Positions 1 through 7,862 of a stretch of 64,000 bases of DNA are shown here, piece after piece. Made by a program: the position numbers and the translations under genes. The notes beneath the pieces are model-generated. The model was not told where the DNA came from. It ran no database searches and saw only the letters and a list, made by a program, of their open reading frames with translations. The DNA lies in the NCBI RefSeq assembly GCF_042433055.1, contig NZ_JBHLWB010000001.1, positions 62,001 to 126,000 of the forward strand, read 5' to 3'. Position 1 is the stretch's first letter. Each line of letters starts with the position of its first letter. The stretch is from Gallibacterium trehalosifermentans (GTDB taxonomy: Bacteria; Pseudomonadota; Gammaproteobacteria; Enterobacterales; Pasteurellaceae).

Positions 1-1142
1 TCGGTAATAAAAAGGGGAATGCCTCTACTTCAGATTTAAGTCAAGAGGCGATTACACGTACGGTAGAATCTGCATTATCTATTGCAAAATATACTTCAGA
101 AGATCCTTGTACAGGGTTAGCGCCAAAAGAGTTAATGGCATTTTCGCCACCAGATTTACAGCTTTATCACCCAGCAGATATTTCAGTGGATCAAGCTGTT
201 GAGTTGGCATTATCGGCAGAAACGACAGCATTAGGTTATGATGCCAAAATTGTCAATAGTGATGGGGCAAGTTTTCATTCAAGCGAAGGTATTCGTGTCT
301 ATGGAAATACGCACGGTGTGTTAAATAGTTATTTATCTTCACGTTACTCATTATCTTGTAGTGTTATTGCTGAACAAGATCAAGCCTTAGAACGTGATTA
401 TGAATACACCATTGCAAGAAATTTTGCTGATTTACAATCGGCTGCATGGGTGGGGGAACATTGTGCCAAGAAAACATTAGCTCGCCTTAACCCACAAAAA
501 TTAACGACGTTACAAGTGCCAGTTATCTTTTTAAATGATGTTGCAACGGGAATTATGGGGCATCTTGCTTCGGCGATTAGCGGAGGAGCGTTATATCGTA
601 ACTCTTCGTTTTTATTGGATAAATTAGGGCATCAAGTTTTACCATCTTGGTTTCAGATTAGCGAACGTCCACATTTGTTAGGGCAATTAGCTTCAACACC
701 ATTTGATAGTGAGGGGGTTAAAACGCAAGATCAAGAGATCATTGTTGATGGCGTATTACAAACGTATTTATTAACGTCATACAGTGCGAAAAAACTTGGT
801 ATGCAAACGACTGGTCATGCGGGTGGGATTCATAATTGGCTGGTAAAAGCAAATTGCACTGGTGGACTAGACGCCTTATTAAAGCAAATGGATCGCGGAT
901 TATTGGTTACTGAATTAATGGGGCAAGGCGTAAATTTAGTAACAGGCGATTATTCGCGTGGCGCAGCAGGTTTTTGGGTAGAAAATGGACAAATTCAGTT
1001 TCCAGTCGCAGAAATTACGATTGCTGGACAGCTTCCTGAAATGTTGCAACAGATTGTTGCGGTAGCAGATGATGTCGAGCAACGTTCCAATATCCGCACA
1101 GGTTCAATCTTAATAGAACAGATGAAAGTATCTGGTGAATAG
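1..1142 (+). CDS. pmbA: PmbA/TldE metalloprotease subunit, 5' end cut by the window
   Basis: The reading frame is open from base 3, so the gene enters from the left edge and about 379 codons are visible. PmbA (TldE) forms a heterodimer with TldD that degrades unfolded peptides and matures peptides such as microcins in the cytoplasm. The visible part has the family's typical middle and end: a tract ending in DPCTGLAPKELMAF, the central Gly-rich SAISGGALYR, and the C-terminal EITIAGQLPEML. PmbA lacks the zinc-binding HExxxH of TldD, and none is seen here. An ATG at 135 is internal and is not the start. The gene is followed by a small RNA locus. Confidence 0.95.
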   Translation, partial: GNKKGNASTSDLSQEAITRTVESALSIAKYTSEDPCTGLAPKELMAFSPPDLQLYHPADISVDQAVELALSAETTALGYDAKIVNSDGASFHSSEGIRVYGNTHGVLNSYLSSRYSLSCSVIAEQDQALERDYEYTIARNFADLQSAAWVGEHCAKKTLARLNPQKLTTLQVPVIFLNDVATGIMGHLASAISGGALYRNSSFLLDKLGHQVLPSWFQISERPHLLGQLASTPFDSEGVKTQDQEIIVDGVLQTYLLTSYSAKKLGMQTTGHAGGIHNWLVKANCTGGLDALLKQMDRGLLVTELMGQGVNLVTGDYSRGAAGFWVENGQIQFPVAEITIAGQLPEMLQQIVAVADDVEQRSNIRTGSILIEQMKVSGE

Positions 1143-1151
1143 TTTTGTAAA

Positions 1152-1194
1152 TGAGAATAATTATTATTGACAAGTGAAAGCTATTTGTTATTAT
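1152..1194 (+). promoter_or_regulatory. Fur box overlapping a strong promoter
   Basis: Bases 1153-1171 match the 19-bp Fur consensus GATAATGATAATCATTATC at 13 of 19 positions by eye. They overlap a consensus -35 box TTGACA at 1167-1172. After a 16-base spacer comes TATTAT at 1189-1194 as the -10 box. The arrangement predicts iron-dependent repression of a transcript starting near 1201. There is no ORF with a ribosome site directly downstream. Confidence 0.65.
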
Positions 1195-1200
1195 GCAACA

Positions 1201-1292
1201 CAGGTCAGCATCAGATATATGTTGCGGTCCGAGTAGAGTAGAAAGTAAATTTGCAGTAAGAGGGCGAGGAAAGGATTTCTCGCCTTTTCTTT
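1201..1292 (+). ncRNA. Putative Fur-regulated small RNA (RyhB/HrrF-like role)
   Basis: The piece between the promoter (-10 at 1189-1194) and an intrinsic terminator (stem 1263-1284, U-tract 1285-1292) would give an RNA of about 90 nt with no convincing ORF. Fur-repressed small RNAs are known in the family: HrrF was described in Haemophilus influenzae and reported as conserved in Pasteurellaceae, and RyhB plays this role in enterics. I infer the class from the promoter and terminator layout. I could not compare the RNA itself with HrrF. Bases 1230-1262 are predicted to be mostly unpaired and would be the likely seed region. Confidence 0.6.
1263..1292 (+). terminator. Intrinsic terminator of the small RNA
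   Basis: GGCGAG (1263-1268) pairs with CTCGCC (1279-1284). The stem extends by AAA/TTT with one bulged G and closes on a short loop. It is followed by TTTTCTTTT. This is the classic structure of an Hfq-type small RNA 3' end. Confidence 0.8.
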
Positions 1293-1374
1293 TGGTAAAA
1301 ATAGATAAATGGATTGAAAATTTCTTATAACGCGGTAAATTCTAATCCTTTTATAAGGTATGTTGATGCTTTAG

Positions 1375-1428
1375 CTCACGTTATCTATTTTGTTGGTGAG
1401 TTGAAATAATTGGATCTTCTAGATAACG
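1375..1428 (+). promoter_or_regulatory. Possible alternative-hairpin leader of the BASS transporter gene
   Basis: Two overlapping pairings are visible. CTCAC (1375-1379) can pair with GTGAG (1396-1400), or CGTTATCTA (1379-1387) can pair perfectly with TAGATAACG (1420-1428). They share base 1379 and enclose one another, so they could compete. The leader lies 60-110 bases before the likely start at 1488. It matches no riboswitch class that I recognise. Confidence 0.3.
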
Positions 1429-1487
1429 AGCAAAACATCAATATGCTTTTGTCAACGAATAAATTTATCGCTATTGTTAAGGATAAT

Positions 1488-2471
1488 ATGATGCAAATAT
1501 TACAGAAAATCAGTGTTGTCGCAGGGAAAACATTCTCTATTTGGGTATTATTGTTTGCTTTTCTTGCTTATCAATTTCCAAGTTATTTTGCGGGCTTAGT
1601 GGGATACATTCCTTATTTATTAGGGATCGTGATGTTTGGTATGGGAATTACATTAACCGTACAAGATTTTAGCGAAGTGGTAAAACACCCTAAAGCCGTG
1701 TTTATTGGTGTAGTGGCTCAGTTTGTTGTTATGCCTGGAATTGCCTATGTACTTGCAAAAGGCTTTAATTTACCACCTGATTTAGCCGTTGGCGTAATTT
1801 TAGTGGGGGCGTGTCCAGGTGGGACTTCTTCAAATGTGATGACCTATTTAGCAAAAGGCAATACTGCACTATCAGTTGCTTGTACTTCAGTATCCACATT
1901 ATTAGCACCGTTTTTAACGCCAGTCGTTTTTTATGTGCTCGCGAGTCAATGGCTAGATATTAATGCTTATGCAATGTTTATTTCTGTGCTGAAAATTGTC
2001 TTATTTCCAGTATTTTTAGGAGTAGTGGCAAGAACGCTGTTAACAAAACAAATGGTGAAACTGGGGACTTGTACACCATTAGTCTCCGTGATTGCCATCG
2101 TGTTGATTTTGGCAGCAGTGGTTGCGGTGAGTAAAGATAAAATTATCGAATCGGGGTTATTTATTTTCTTGGTAGTGGTATTGCATAATGCTTTTGGCTA
2201 TTTATTAGGTTTCGTTGTTGCAAAACTATTTAAATTAAATTTAGCCGATAGCAAAGCGATTGCGATTGAAGTCGGTATGCAAAATTCTGGGTTAGGGGCA
2301 GCCTTAGCAACAACCTATTTTAATCCATTAGCGGCAGTACCAAGTGCAGTGTTCAGTTTTTGGCATAATATTTCAGGTCCTTTGTTGGCAACATTTTTTG
2401 CATCAATTAATCGTAAAGCGGTTACCACTGGAGAAAAACACTGCAATTCAGTAAAAAAAAGCATAGAATAG
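1488..2471 (+). CDS. Bile acid:sodium symporter (BASS) family transporter
   Basis: This is an inner-membrane secondary transporter of about 327 residues with roughly nine to ten hydrophobic segments. Family landmarks are LGIVMFGMGITLTVQDF near the N-terminus, GACPGGTSSNVMTYLAKGN (the Na+-site signature of the crossover region) and a second conserved stretch EVGMQNSGLGAALA. Bacterial relatives carry organic acids such as pantoate (PanS) or bile acids; the substrate cannot be read from sequence. An upstream TTG at 1410 would add 26 residues, but AAGGA at 1479-1483 sits just before ATG 1488/1491, so I place the start there. The gene follows the small RNA terminator and a structured leader. Confidence 0.85.
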   Translation: MMQILQKISVVAGKTFSIWVLLFAFLAYQFPSYFAGLVGYIPYLLGIVMFGMGITLTVQDFSEVVKHPKAVFIGVVAQFVVMPGIAYVLAKGFNLPPDLAVGVILVGACPGGTSSNVMTYLAKGNTALSVACTSVSTLLAPFLTPVVFYVLASQWLDINAYAMFISVLKIVLFPVFLGVVARTLLTKQMVKLGTCTPLVSVIAIVLILAAVVAVSKDKIIESGLFIFLVVVLHNAFGYLLGFVVAKLFKLNLADSKAIAIEVGMQNSGLGAALATTYFNPLAAVPSAVFSFWHNISGPLLATFFASINRKAVTTGEKHCNSVKKSIE

Positions 2472-2516
2472 ACAAGTTATTTTGTCGCAAATGTATTAAC
2501 AAGAAAAAGGAACTGT

Positions 2517-3470
2517 ATGAATCAAGATTTTTTAGATTTTGAATTACCGATTGCCGAACTAGAGGCAAAAATTGACTCACTACGTGCGGTATCTGGGCAA
2601 GATGATAAAATCAATCTTGACGAAGAAATTGCTAGATTAAAGAAGAAAAGTGAAGAATTAACGAAAAAGACTTTTGCTGATTTAACGGCTTGGCAAGTTT
2701 CACAAATGGCTCGTCATCCGCAACGTCCTTATACCCTTGATTATATTCAACACATTTTTACTGAGTTTGAAGAGTTAGCTGGTGATAGAGCTTTTGCTGA
2801 TGATAAAGCAATTATTGGGGGAATTGCGCGTTTAGATGATCGTCCTGTGATGGTGATTGGGCATCAAAAAGGGCGTACGGTCAAAGAAAAAGTGATGCGT
2901 AATTTTGGTATGCCTGCTCCAGAAGGTTATCGTAAAGCATTGCGTTTAATGCAAATGGCAGAGCGCTTTAATATGCCAATTATCACTTTTATTGATACAC
3001 CAGGTGCCTATCCTGGTGTTGGGGCAGAAGAGCGAGGTCAATCGGAAGCGATTGCACGTAATTTGCGTGAAATGTCGATGCTAAAAGTGCCGATTATTTG
3101 TACTGTGATTGGCGAGGGTGGTTCAGGTGGTGCATTAGCGATTGGGGTTGGCGATAAAGTGAATATGTTGCAATACAGCACTTACTCGGTGATTTCTCCT
3201 GAGGGTTGTGCCTCTATTTTATGGAAAAAAGCTGATAAAGCGTCAACTGCTGCTGAAGTCATGGGCTTAACAGCAGATCGTCTGAAAAAGCTATCATTAA
3301 TTGATAGTATTGTGGAAGAGCCATTAGGTGGTGCGCATCGTAATCTTGAACAAATGGCTGAAAATTTAAAAACACAAATTAAAACAGATCTAGATGAATT
3401 GGCATTATTAGGTGATGAAGAATTACTTGATCGCCGTTATCAACGATTGATGAGTTACGGTTATTGTTAA
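2517..3470 (+). CDS. accA: Acetyl-CoA carboxylase carboxyltransferase subunit alpha
   Basis: AccA makes the carboxyltransferase part of acetyl-CoA carboxylase with AccD. It transfers CO2 from biotin on AccB to acetyl-CoA to give malonyl-CoA, the first step of fatty-acid synthesis. The 317-residue length is normal. Visible signatures are DYIQHIFTEFEELAGDRAF, the oxyanion-hole region GEGGSGGALAIGVGD and SVISPEGCASILWKKADKA. AAGGAA lies just before the ATG. It is first in a tight run with pdxY (12-base gap) and tilS, an order also known from Haemophilus. Confidence 0.98.
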   Translation: MNQDFLDFELPIAELEAKIDSLRAVSGQDDKINLDEEIARLKKKSEELTKKTFADLTAWQVSQMARHPQRPYTLDYIQHIFTEFEELAGDRAFADDKAIIGGIARLDDRPVMVIGHQKGRTVKEKVMRNFGMPAPEGYRKALRLMQMAERFNMPIITFIDTPGAYPGVGAEERGQSEAIARNLREMSMLKVPIICTVIGEGGSGGALAIGVGDKVNMLQYSTYSVISPEGCASILWKKADKASTAAEVMGLTADRLKKLSLIDSIVEEPLGGAHRNLEQMAENLKTQIKTDLDELALLGDEELLDRRYQRLMSYGYC

Positions 3471-3482
3471 TAGGACGTTATT

Positions 3483-4346
3483 ATGAAAAATGTGTTATCA
3501 ATACAATCGCATGTTGTTTATGGCTATGCAGGTAATAAAGCAGCTATACTCCCTATGCAGTTGCTTGGCGTAGACGCATGGGCATTAAATACCGTGCAAT
3601 TCTCAAATCATACTCAGTATCAACGCTGGAAAGGCATGGTGATCCCTAAAGAACAAATTGCCGAAATTACCCAAGGAATTATGGATATTGGCGCATTAGC
3701 AGAATGTGATGCGGTGTTATCAGGTTATATTGGGGCGGCAGAGCAAGGACAAGAAATTTTAAATACCGTCAATGCCGTCAAAAAAGCCAATCCAAAAGCG
3801 ATCTATTTCTGTGATCCTGTTATGGGACACCCAGATAAAGGGTGTGTGGTTGCACCTGGTGTTGCTGAATTTTTGGTAAATGATGCAATGAGTCAGGCAG
3901 ATATTATTGCACCAAATTTAGTGGAGTTACGGGAATTAACAGGGTTAACCGTAGAAAACTTTTCACAAGCCTTAGCGGCAATCGAAGCGATTTTAACGAA
4001 AGGACCAAAAACGGTATTAGTGAAACATCTTAGCAAAGTTGGGCAAGATGCAAATAAATTTGAAATGGTGTTAGCGAATCAGCAAGGTATGTGGCACATC
4101 AGTCGTCCATTACATGAATTTGTTGGTCGCGATCCTGTTGGTGTGGGTGATATGACAAGTGCGATTTTCTTGGCTAACTTATTAAATGGTAAGTCAGAAG
4201 TGGAAGCATTTGAGCATACGGCTAATGCGGTTAATGATGTAATGACTGTAACCAAAGAATCACAGAAATATGAATTACAAATTATTCCAGCAAGGAATTA
4301 TATTGTAACGCCAATTAGCCAATATCAAGCGGTAAAAATTGCTTAA
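3483..4346 (+). CDS. pdxY: Pyridoxal kinase PdxY
   Basis: This ribokinase-fold enzyme phosphorylates pyridoxal to PLP in the B6 salvage pathway. The 287-residue protein opens with NVLSIQSHVVYGYAGNKAA and holds NTVQFSNHTQY, both typical of the PdxY/PdxK family. FCDPVMG and the catalytic GVGDMTSAIF (anion hole and Asp base) follow. PdxY fits better than PdxK from the N-terminal wording. Its stop overlaps the start of tilS by one base, which implies translational coupling. Confidence 0.95.
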   Translation: MKNVLSIQSHVVYGYAGNKAAILPMQLLGVDAWALNTVQFSNHTQYQRWKGMVIPKEQIAEITQGIMDIGALAECDAVLSGYIGAAEQGQEILNTVNAVKKANPKAIYFCDPVMGHPDKGCVVAPGVAEFLVNDAMSQADIIAPNLVELRELTGLTVENFSQALAAIEAILTKGPKTVLVKHLSKVGQDANKFEMVLANQQGMWHISRPLHEFVGRDPVGVGDMTSAIFLANLLNGKSEVEAFEHTANAVNDVMTVTKESQKYELQIIPARNYIVTPISQYQAVKIA

Positions 4347-5644
4347 TGAATCATCTATTAGATGTCTTAATTCAACAAATTGCAGAAAACGCCTTGCAGA
4401 ACAAGGCGTTTTTAATTGGTTTTAGTGGTGGTGTAGATTCCACTGCTTTACTGCATTTGTTCGCACAATTACGTCAAAGTAAAAATATTCCCGTTCGAGC
4501 AATCCATATTCATCATGGCTTGAGTAAAAATGCTGATGATTGGTTACAGCACTGTGAGCAGATTTGTTCGGAATGGCAAATACCTTTTATAAGCCAAAAA
4601 GTTTTGCTGAATGGAACTTGTAATATTGAAGCAGAAGCAAGAGCTGCACGCTATCAAGCGATTCAACAAGTATTACAACCAAATGAAGTTTTAGTTACCG
4701 CACACCATTTAGATGATCAATGTGAAACTTTCTTGTTAGCCTTAAAACGAGGCAGTGGGGTGAAAGGTTTAGCGGCAATGCCCGTGCAGACGACACTTTT
4801 TTCTGTACCTATTTTTCGTCCTTTGTTGACGGTATCCCGCACAGCATTAGCACAATATATTACAGAACATCAATTAATAACCATTTTTGATGAAAGTAAT
4901 GATGATACTCGTTATGAGCGGAATTTTTTGCGTAAACAAGTCTTGCCAGTATTGAAACAGCGTTGGCAACATTTTGATCAAGCCGTAGCACGTTCTGCAC
5001 AATTATGTGCCGAGCAGGAACAGTTGTTGCAAGAGTTATTAACGCCGATTTTTTTAACGCATTTAGCCGCAGATGGGAGCTTTACGTTAGATCACTTTTC
5101 TTCTTATTCTATCAGTAAACAGCGTCAATTATTGCGCTTATGGCTAGCGCATTTACAGCAACCTATGCCAAGCCAAACACAGTTAGAGGTATTATTAAAT
5201 GAAGTAGTGAATGCCGAGGCAGATCGGCAGCCAGAATTACAGTTAAATGCGCGAGTGGTACGACGTTTTCAACATAAATTGTACCTAACGCCACTTTATC
5301 AGAATTTACGAGACTATATATTGCCAATTCAATTAGATGAAGTGATTGAGCTACCCGATCATTTAGGTGAAGTAAGCTGTCAACAAGCGCAACAATTTGC
5401 CGTATTTGCATGGCAACAACATCAATTATCCATAAAATTACCAGAAAATTATCAACAACTGACTATCCGTTTTCACTATTCCAAAAGCGTACAAATTAGT
5501 GCTCACTCCACTAAAACAGAGATCAAAAAAGTGTGGCAAAAATTAAATGTGCCAGCTTGGCAGCGAACACGAATCCCATTAGTGTTTATTGATGAGCATT
5601 GTTGTGGCGCGATAGGATACTTTATAAATTATGCAGAATTCTAG
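4346..5644 (+). CDS. tilS: tRNA(Ile)-lysidine synthase TilS
   Basis: TilS attaches lysine to C34 of the CAU-anticodon tRNA-Ile, switching it to read AUA. The N-terminal PP-loop ATPase motif SGGVDSTALL lies near residue 28, followed by IHIHHGLS and HHLDDQCETFLL as expected. After about residue 220 come the TilS substrate-binding and C-terminal domains. The full 432 residues match the long enterobacterial form. The start ATG overlaps the pdxY stop. The 3' end is followed by a dispersed hairpin repeat instead of a simple terminator. Confidence 0.96.
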   Translation: MNHLLDVLIQQIAENALQNKAFLIGFSGGVDSTALLHLFAQLRQSKNIPVRAIHIHHGLSKNADDWLQHCEQICSEWQIPFISQKVLLNGTCNIEAEARAARYQAIQQVLQPNEVLVTAHHLDDQCETFLLALKRGSGVKGLAAMPVQTTLFSVPIFRPLLTVSRTALAQYITEHQLITIFDESNDDTRYERNFLRKQVLPVLKQRWQHFDQAVARSAQLCAEQEQLLQELLTPIFLTHLAADGSFTLDHFSSYSISKQRQLLRLWLAHLQQPMPSQTQLEVLLNEVVNAEADRQPELQLNARVVRRFQHKLYLTPLYQNLRDYILPIQLDEVIELPDHLGEVSCQQAQQFAVFAWQQHQLSIKLPENYQQLTIRFHYSKSVQISAHSTKTEIKKVWQKLNVPAWQRTRIPLVFIDEHCCGAIGYFINYAEF

Positions 5645-5699
5645 TTTGTTGACGAACCTATATTTAAGGAAGATCTTTATAAAATATTCAAATGGGTTC

Positions 5700-5888
5700 C
5701 CTTGCGACTTGCCCGAATGCAGGAAAGATTTTCAGGCAAAAAACGTCTAATTTTTCGCAGAAAAATATCAGTTTTTTGCCGCTCGGAAAATCTTGACGAA
5801 ATGAGGAGTAGCAAGGAGCTAGGGCGCCTTTTCTTTTCCTCCATTTTCTTTGGGCGAGCAAAGAAAATGGAGTCGCCCTTTAGGGCGA
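5700..5888 (+). repeat. Dispersed multi-hairpin repeat, copy A
   Basis: This AT-rich noncoding element fills most of the 322-base gap between tilS and purN. Nested stems are visible: AAGATTTTC (5725-5733) with GAAAATCTT (5786-5794), and inside it GGCAAAAAAC (5735-5744) with GTTTTTTGCC (5771-5780). CCTTGC (5700-5705) pairs with GCAAGG (5811-5816) outside. A second hairpin CCATTTTCTTT (5841-5851) / AAAGAAAATGG (5860-5870) follows, then the palindrome TCGCCC-TTTA-GGGCGA (5873-5888). The element is homologous, in inverted orientation, to 38011-38290. A 66-codon ORF at 5702-5902 inside it is not believed to be a gene. Confidence 0.85.
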
Positions 5889-5966
5889 AACCTAAATCTT
5901 AATTTGAGTGAAAAAATAAATTCCAAATTAATAAATATGATGTTGTCAACAAATTCAATAATTGCA

Positions 5967-6617
5967 TTATTCTACATCGATTAAGGTTTTGATAATTGGT
6001 GTGAGTAACGGTTGATTATCAAAATAGGCTTGATCACGAAATGTCAAACGTTGATCAACAAACCAACCAATTACCTCAGGGTAGTAGCGCTGTTCATAAT
6101 GTTTCACACGAGTGGACAAGCTCTCTTCTGTATCATCTGGCAAAATGGGTAATTTAAATTGAAACACTACTTGCCCACCGTCCATTTCCTCATTGACAAA
6201 ATGCACGCTAAAACCATGTTCCGTATCCTGATTTTCTAAGACGCGTTGATAAGTATGTAATCCAGGATATTTTGGTAACAACGACGGGTGAATGTTAAGA
6301 ATGTTACCCGCAAAGCGCTGGGTAAATTCAGGCGTAAGGATTTTCATATAGCCAGCAAGGACAATTAAATCGACTTGATATTGTGCTAAGAGATCTCCGA
6401 TAGCAGAATCCATCTGCTGGTTATCAGTAAAATTTTTCCGCAAAAAGACATGCGTTGGAATATTTGCCTCAGTCGCACGTTGCAAACCATAAACACCAGA
6501 TTTATTACTGATGACGGTAACGATATCTGCATTAAGCCGACCAACGTTACAAGCGTTGATGATTGCCTGTAACGTTTGTCCTTCACCTGAAATTAAAACA
6601 GCAATTCTTTTTTTCAT
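5967..6617 (-). CDS. purN: Phosphoribosylglycinamide formyltransferase (GAR transformylase)
   Basis: PurN moves a formyl group from 10-formyl-THF to GAR in purine synthesis. The catalytic Asn-His pair is in LNIHPSLLPKYPGLHTY and the catalytic Asp in MDGGQVV. The N-terminal phosphate-binding loop reads SGEGQTLQAI where E. coli has SGNGSNLQAI. The 216-residue length is normal. Its start overlaps the purM stop by one base, so the two are co-translated from the PurR-controlled promoter upstream of purM. Confidence 0.96.
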   Translation of the reverse strand: MKKRIAVLISGEGQTLQAIINACNVGRLNADIVTVISNKSGVYGLQRATEANIPTHVFLRKNFTDNQQMDSAIGDLLAQYQVDLIVLAGYMKILTPEFTQRFAGNILNIHPSLLPKYPGLHTYQRVLENQDTEHGFSVHFVNEEMDGGQVVFQFKLPILPDDTEESLSTRVKHYEQRYYPEVIGWFVDQRLTFRDQAYFDNQPLLTPIIKTLIDVE

Positions 6618-7657
6618 TAGCGAATAATCACTTGTTGCGTTTCTTCTGGATCAAGATGTTCAATTTGACCAATCACCCACGCTTTTTCACCAGTTTGAGC
6701 TAATAATGCTAGTGCGGTTTCCACATCTTCTTGTGGTAATGCGATGATGATACCAACACCACAGTTGAAAGTACGGTACATTTCATAGGTATCGACATTG
6801 CCATTTTCTTGTAACCAACGGAAAACAGCTGGCCATTGCCAACTAGCTTCATTAATAACTGCGCGTACGTGATCTGGCAATACTCGCGGAATATTTTCCC
6901 AGAAACCGCCACCTGTTAAATGGGCAATAGCATGGACATCTACGTGTTTGAGTAATGGAAGAATAGATTTGACATAAATTTTGGTTGGTGCAAGCAAGTG
7001 TTCTGCTAACGGTTTACCTTCTAATAATGTTTCTGCTGGAGAGATATTGGCAACTTCAATAATTTTGCGGATTAATGAATAACCATTAGAGTGAGGTCCA
7101 GAAGAACCTAATGCAATTAGTGCATCACCAACACGAACAGCACTACCATCAATGATCTCATTTTTTTCAACGACACCAACACAGAAGCCTGCGAGATCAT
7201 AATCGTTTGCGTGATACATACCTGGCATTTCAGCTGTTTCACCACCAATTAAAGCACAACCAGATTGTTCACAGCCATTAGCAATACCTTTAATGACATC
7301 ACTGGCAATATCAACATCTAATTTTCCCGTAGCGTAATAATCTAAGAAAAAGAGTGGTTCAGCACCTTGTACGATTAAATCATTCACACACATAGCCACT
7401 AAGTCAATCCCAATGGTGTCATGTTTATGTAGGTCAATCGCTAAACGAAGTTTTGTGCCAACACCATCAGTACCAGAAACAAGAATAGGTTCTTTATATT
7501 TAGCAGGAATAGCACATAATGCACCAAAACCACCTAATCCGCCGATAACTTCAGCACGACGGGTGCGTTTTACGTGAGGTTTGATTCGTTCAACTAATTC
7601 ATTGCCTGCATTAATATCAACGCCAGCGTCTTTATAACTTAATGTTTGTTTGTCCAC
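6617..7657 (-). CDS. purM: Phosphoribosylformylglycinamidine cyclo-ligase (AIR synthetase)
   Basis: PurM closes the imidazole ring of FGAM to AIR using ATP. The 346-residue protein carries the family signatures VSGTDGVGTKLRLA, GIDLVAMCVNDL, IGGETAEMPGMY and LTGGGFWENIPRVLP. The ribosome site AAGGAG precedes the ATG. It heads a purMN operon and diverges from upp, with a PurR box and a CRP-like site between them. Confidence 0.98.
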   Translation of the reverse strand: MDKQTLSYKDAGVDINAGNELVERIKPHVKRTRRAEVIGGLGGFGALCAIPAKYKEPILVSGTDGVGTKLRLAIDLHKHDTIGIDLVAMCVNDLIVQGAEPLFFLDYYATGKLDVDIASDVIKGIANGCEQSGCALIGGETAEMPGMYHANDYDLAGFCVGVVEKNEIIDGSAVRVGDALIALGSSGPHSNGYSLIRKIIEVANISPAETLLEGKPLAEHLLAPTKIYVKSILPLLKHVDVHAIAHLTGGGFWENIPRVLPDHVRAVINEASWQWPAVFRWLQENGNVDTYEMYRTFNCGVGIIIALPQEDVETALALLAQTGEKAWVIGQIEHLDPEETQQVIIR

Positions 7658-7696
7658 ATTTGCTCCTTAGGCGGTTTTAACACGATTCGGGCGCAA

Positions 7697-7725
7697 ATTG
7701 TACACGATTAAGCAATCGTTTGCGA
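7697..7725 (-). promoter_or_regulatory. purM promoter with PurR box
   Basis: Bases 7710-7725 match the PurR operator ACGCAAACGTTTGCGT at 13 of 16 positions. On the minus strand a -10 box TACAAT lies at 7702-7697, about 40 bases before the purM ATG. The operator covers the expected -35 region. Repression by PurR with hypoxanthine or guanine is therefore expected. Confidence 0.7.
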
Positions 7726-7736
7726 TACAGATCACA
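7721..7736. promoter_or_regulatory. CRP-like site between purM and upp
   Basis: TGCGA-N6-TCACA at 7721-7736 is one change from the CRP core TGTGA-N6-TCACA. It is also flanked symmetrically by TT and AA. Its left half TGCGA is the form found in Sxy-dependent CRP-S sites of Pasteurellaceae, while its right half is standard. It overlaps the end of the PurR box by five bases, so the two factors could interfere. Confidence 0.4.
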
Positions 7737-7862
7737 AACAAATGCAAGAAATATTTTGCGCTAGATTAGGTTATGTGCAGATTTTCAGTTCTGAGGCTAG
7801 CTATTTCGGAATGGGTAGTTTAAAATCACCCGATTTTTTTGAAATTTTTAAGGGGCAACAAA

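Noticed and set aside
5702..5902. A 66-codon plus-strand ORF after tilS
   Set aside because: It lies wholly inside the dispersed hairpin repeat, has Arg/Lys/Phe-rich low-complexity composition, and is not kept in copy B.
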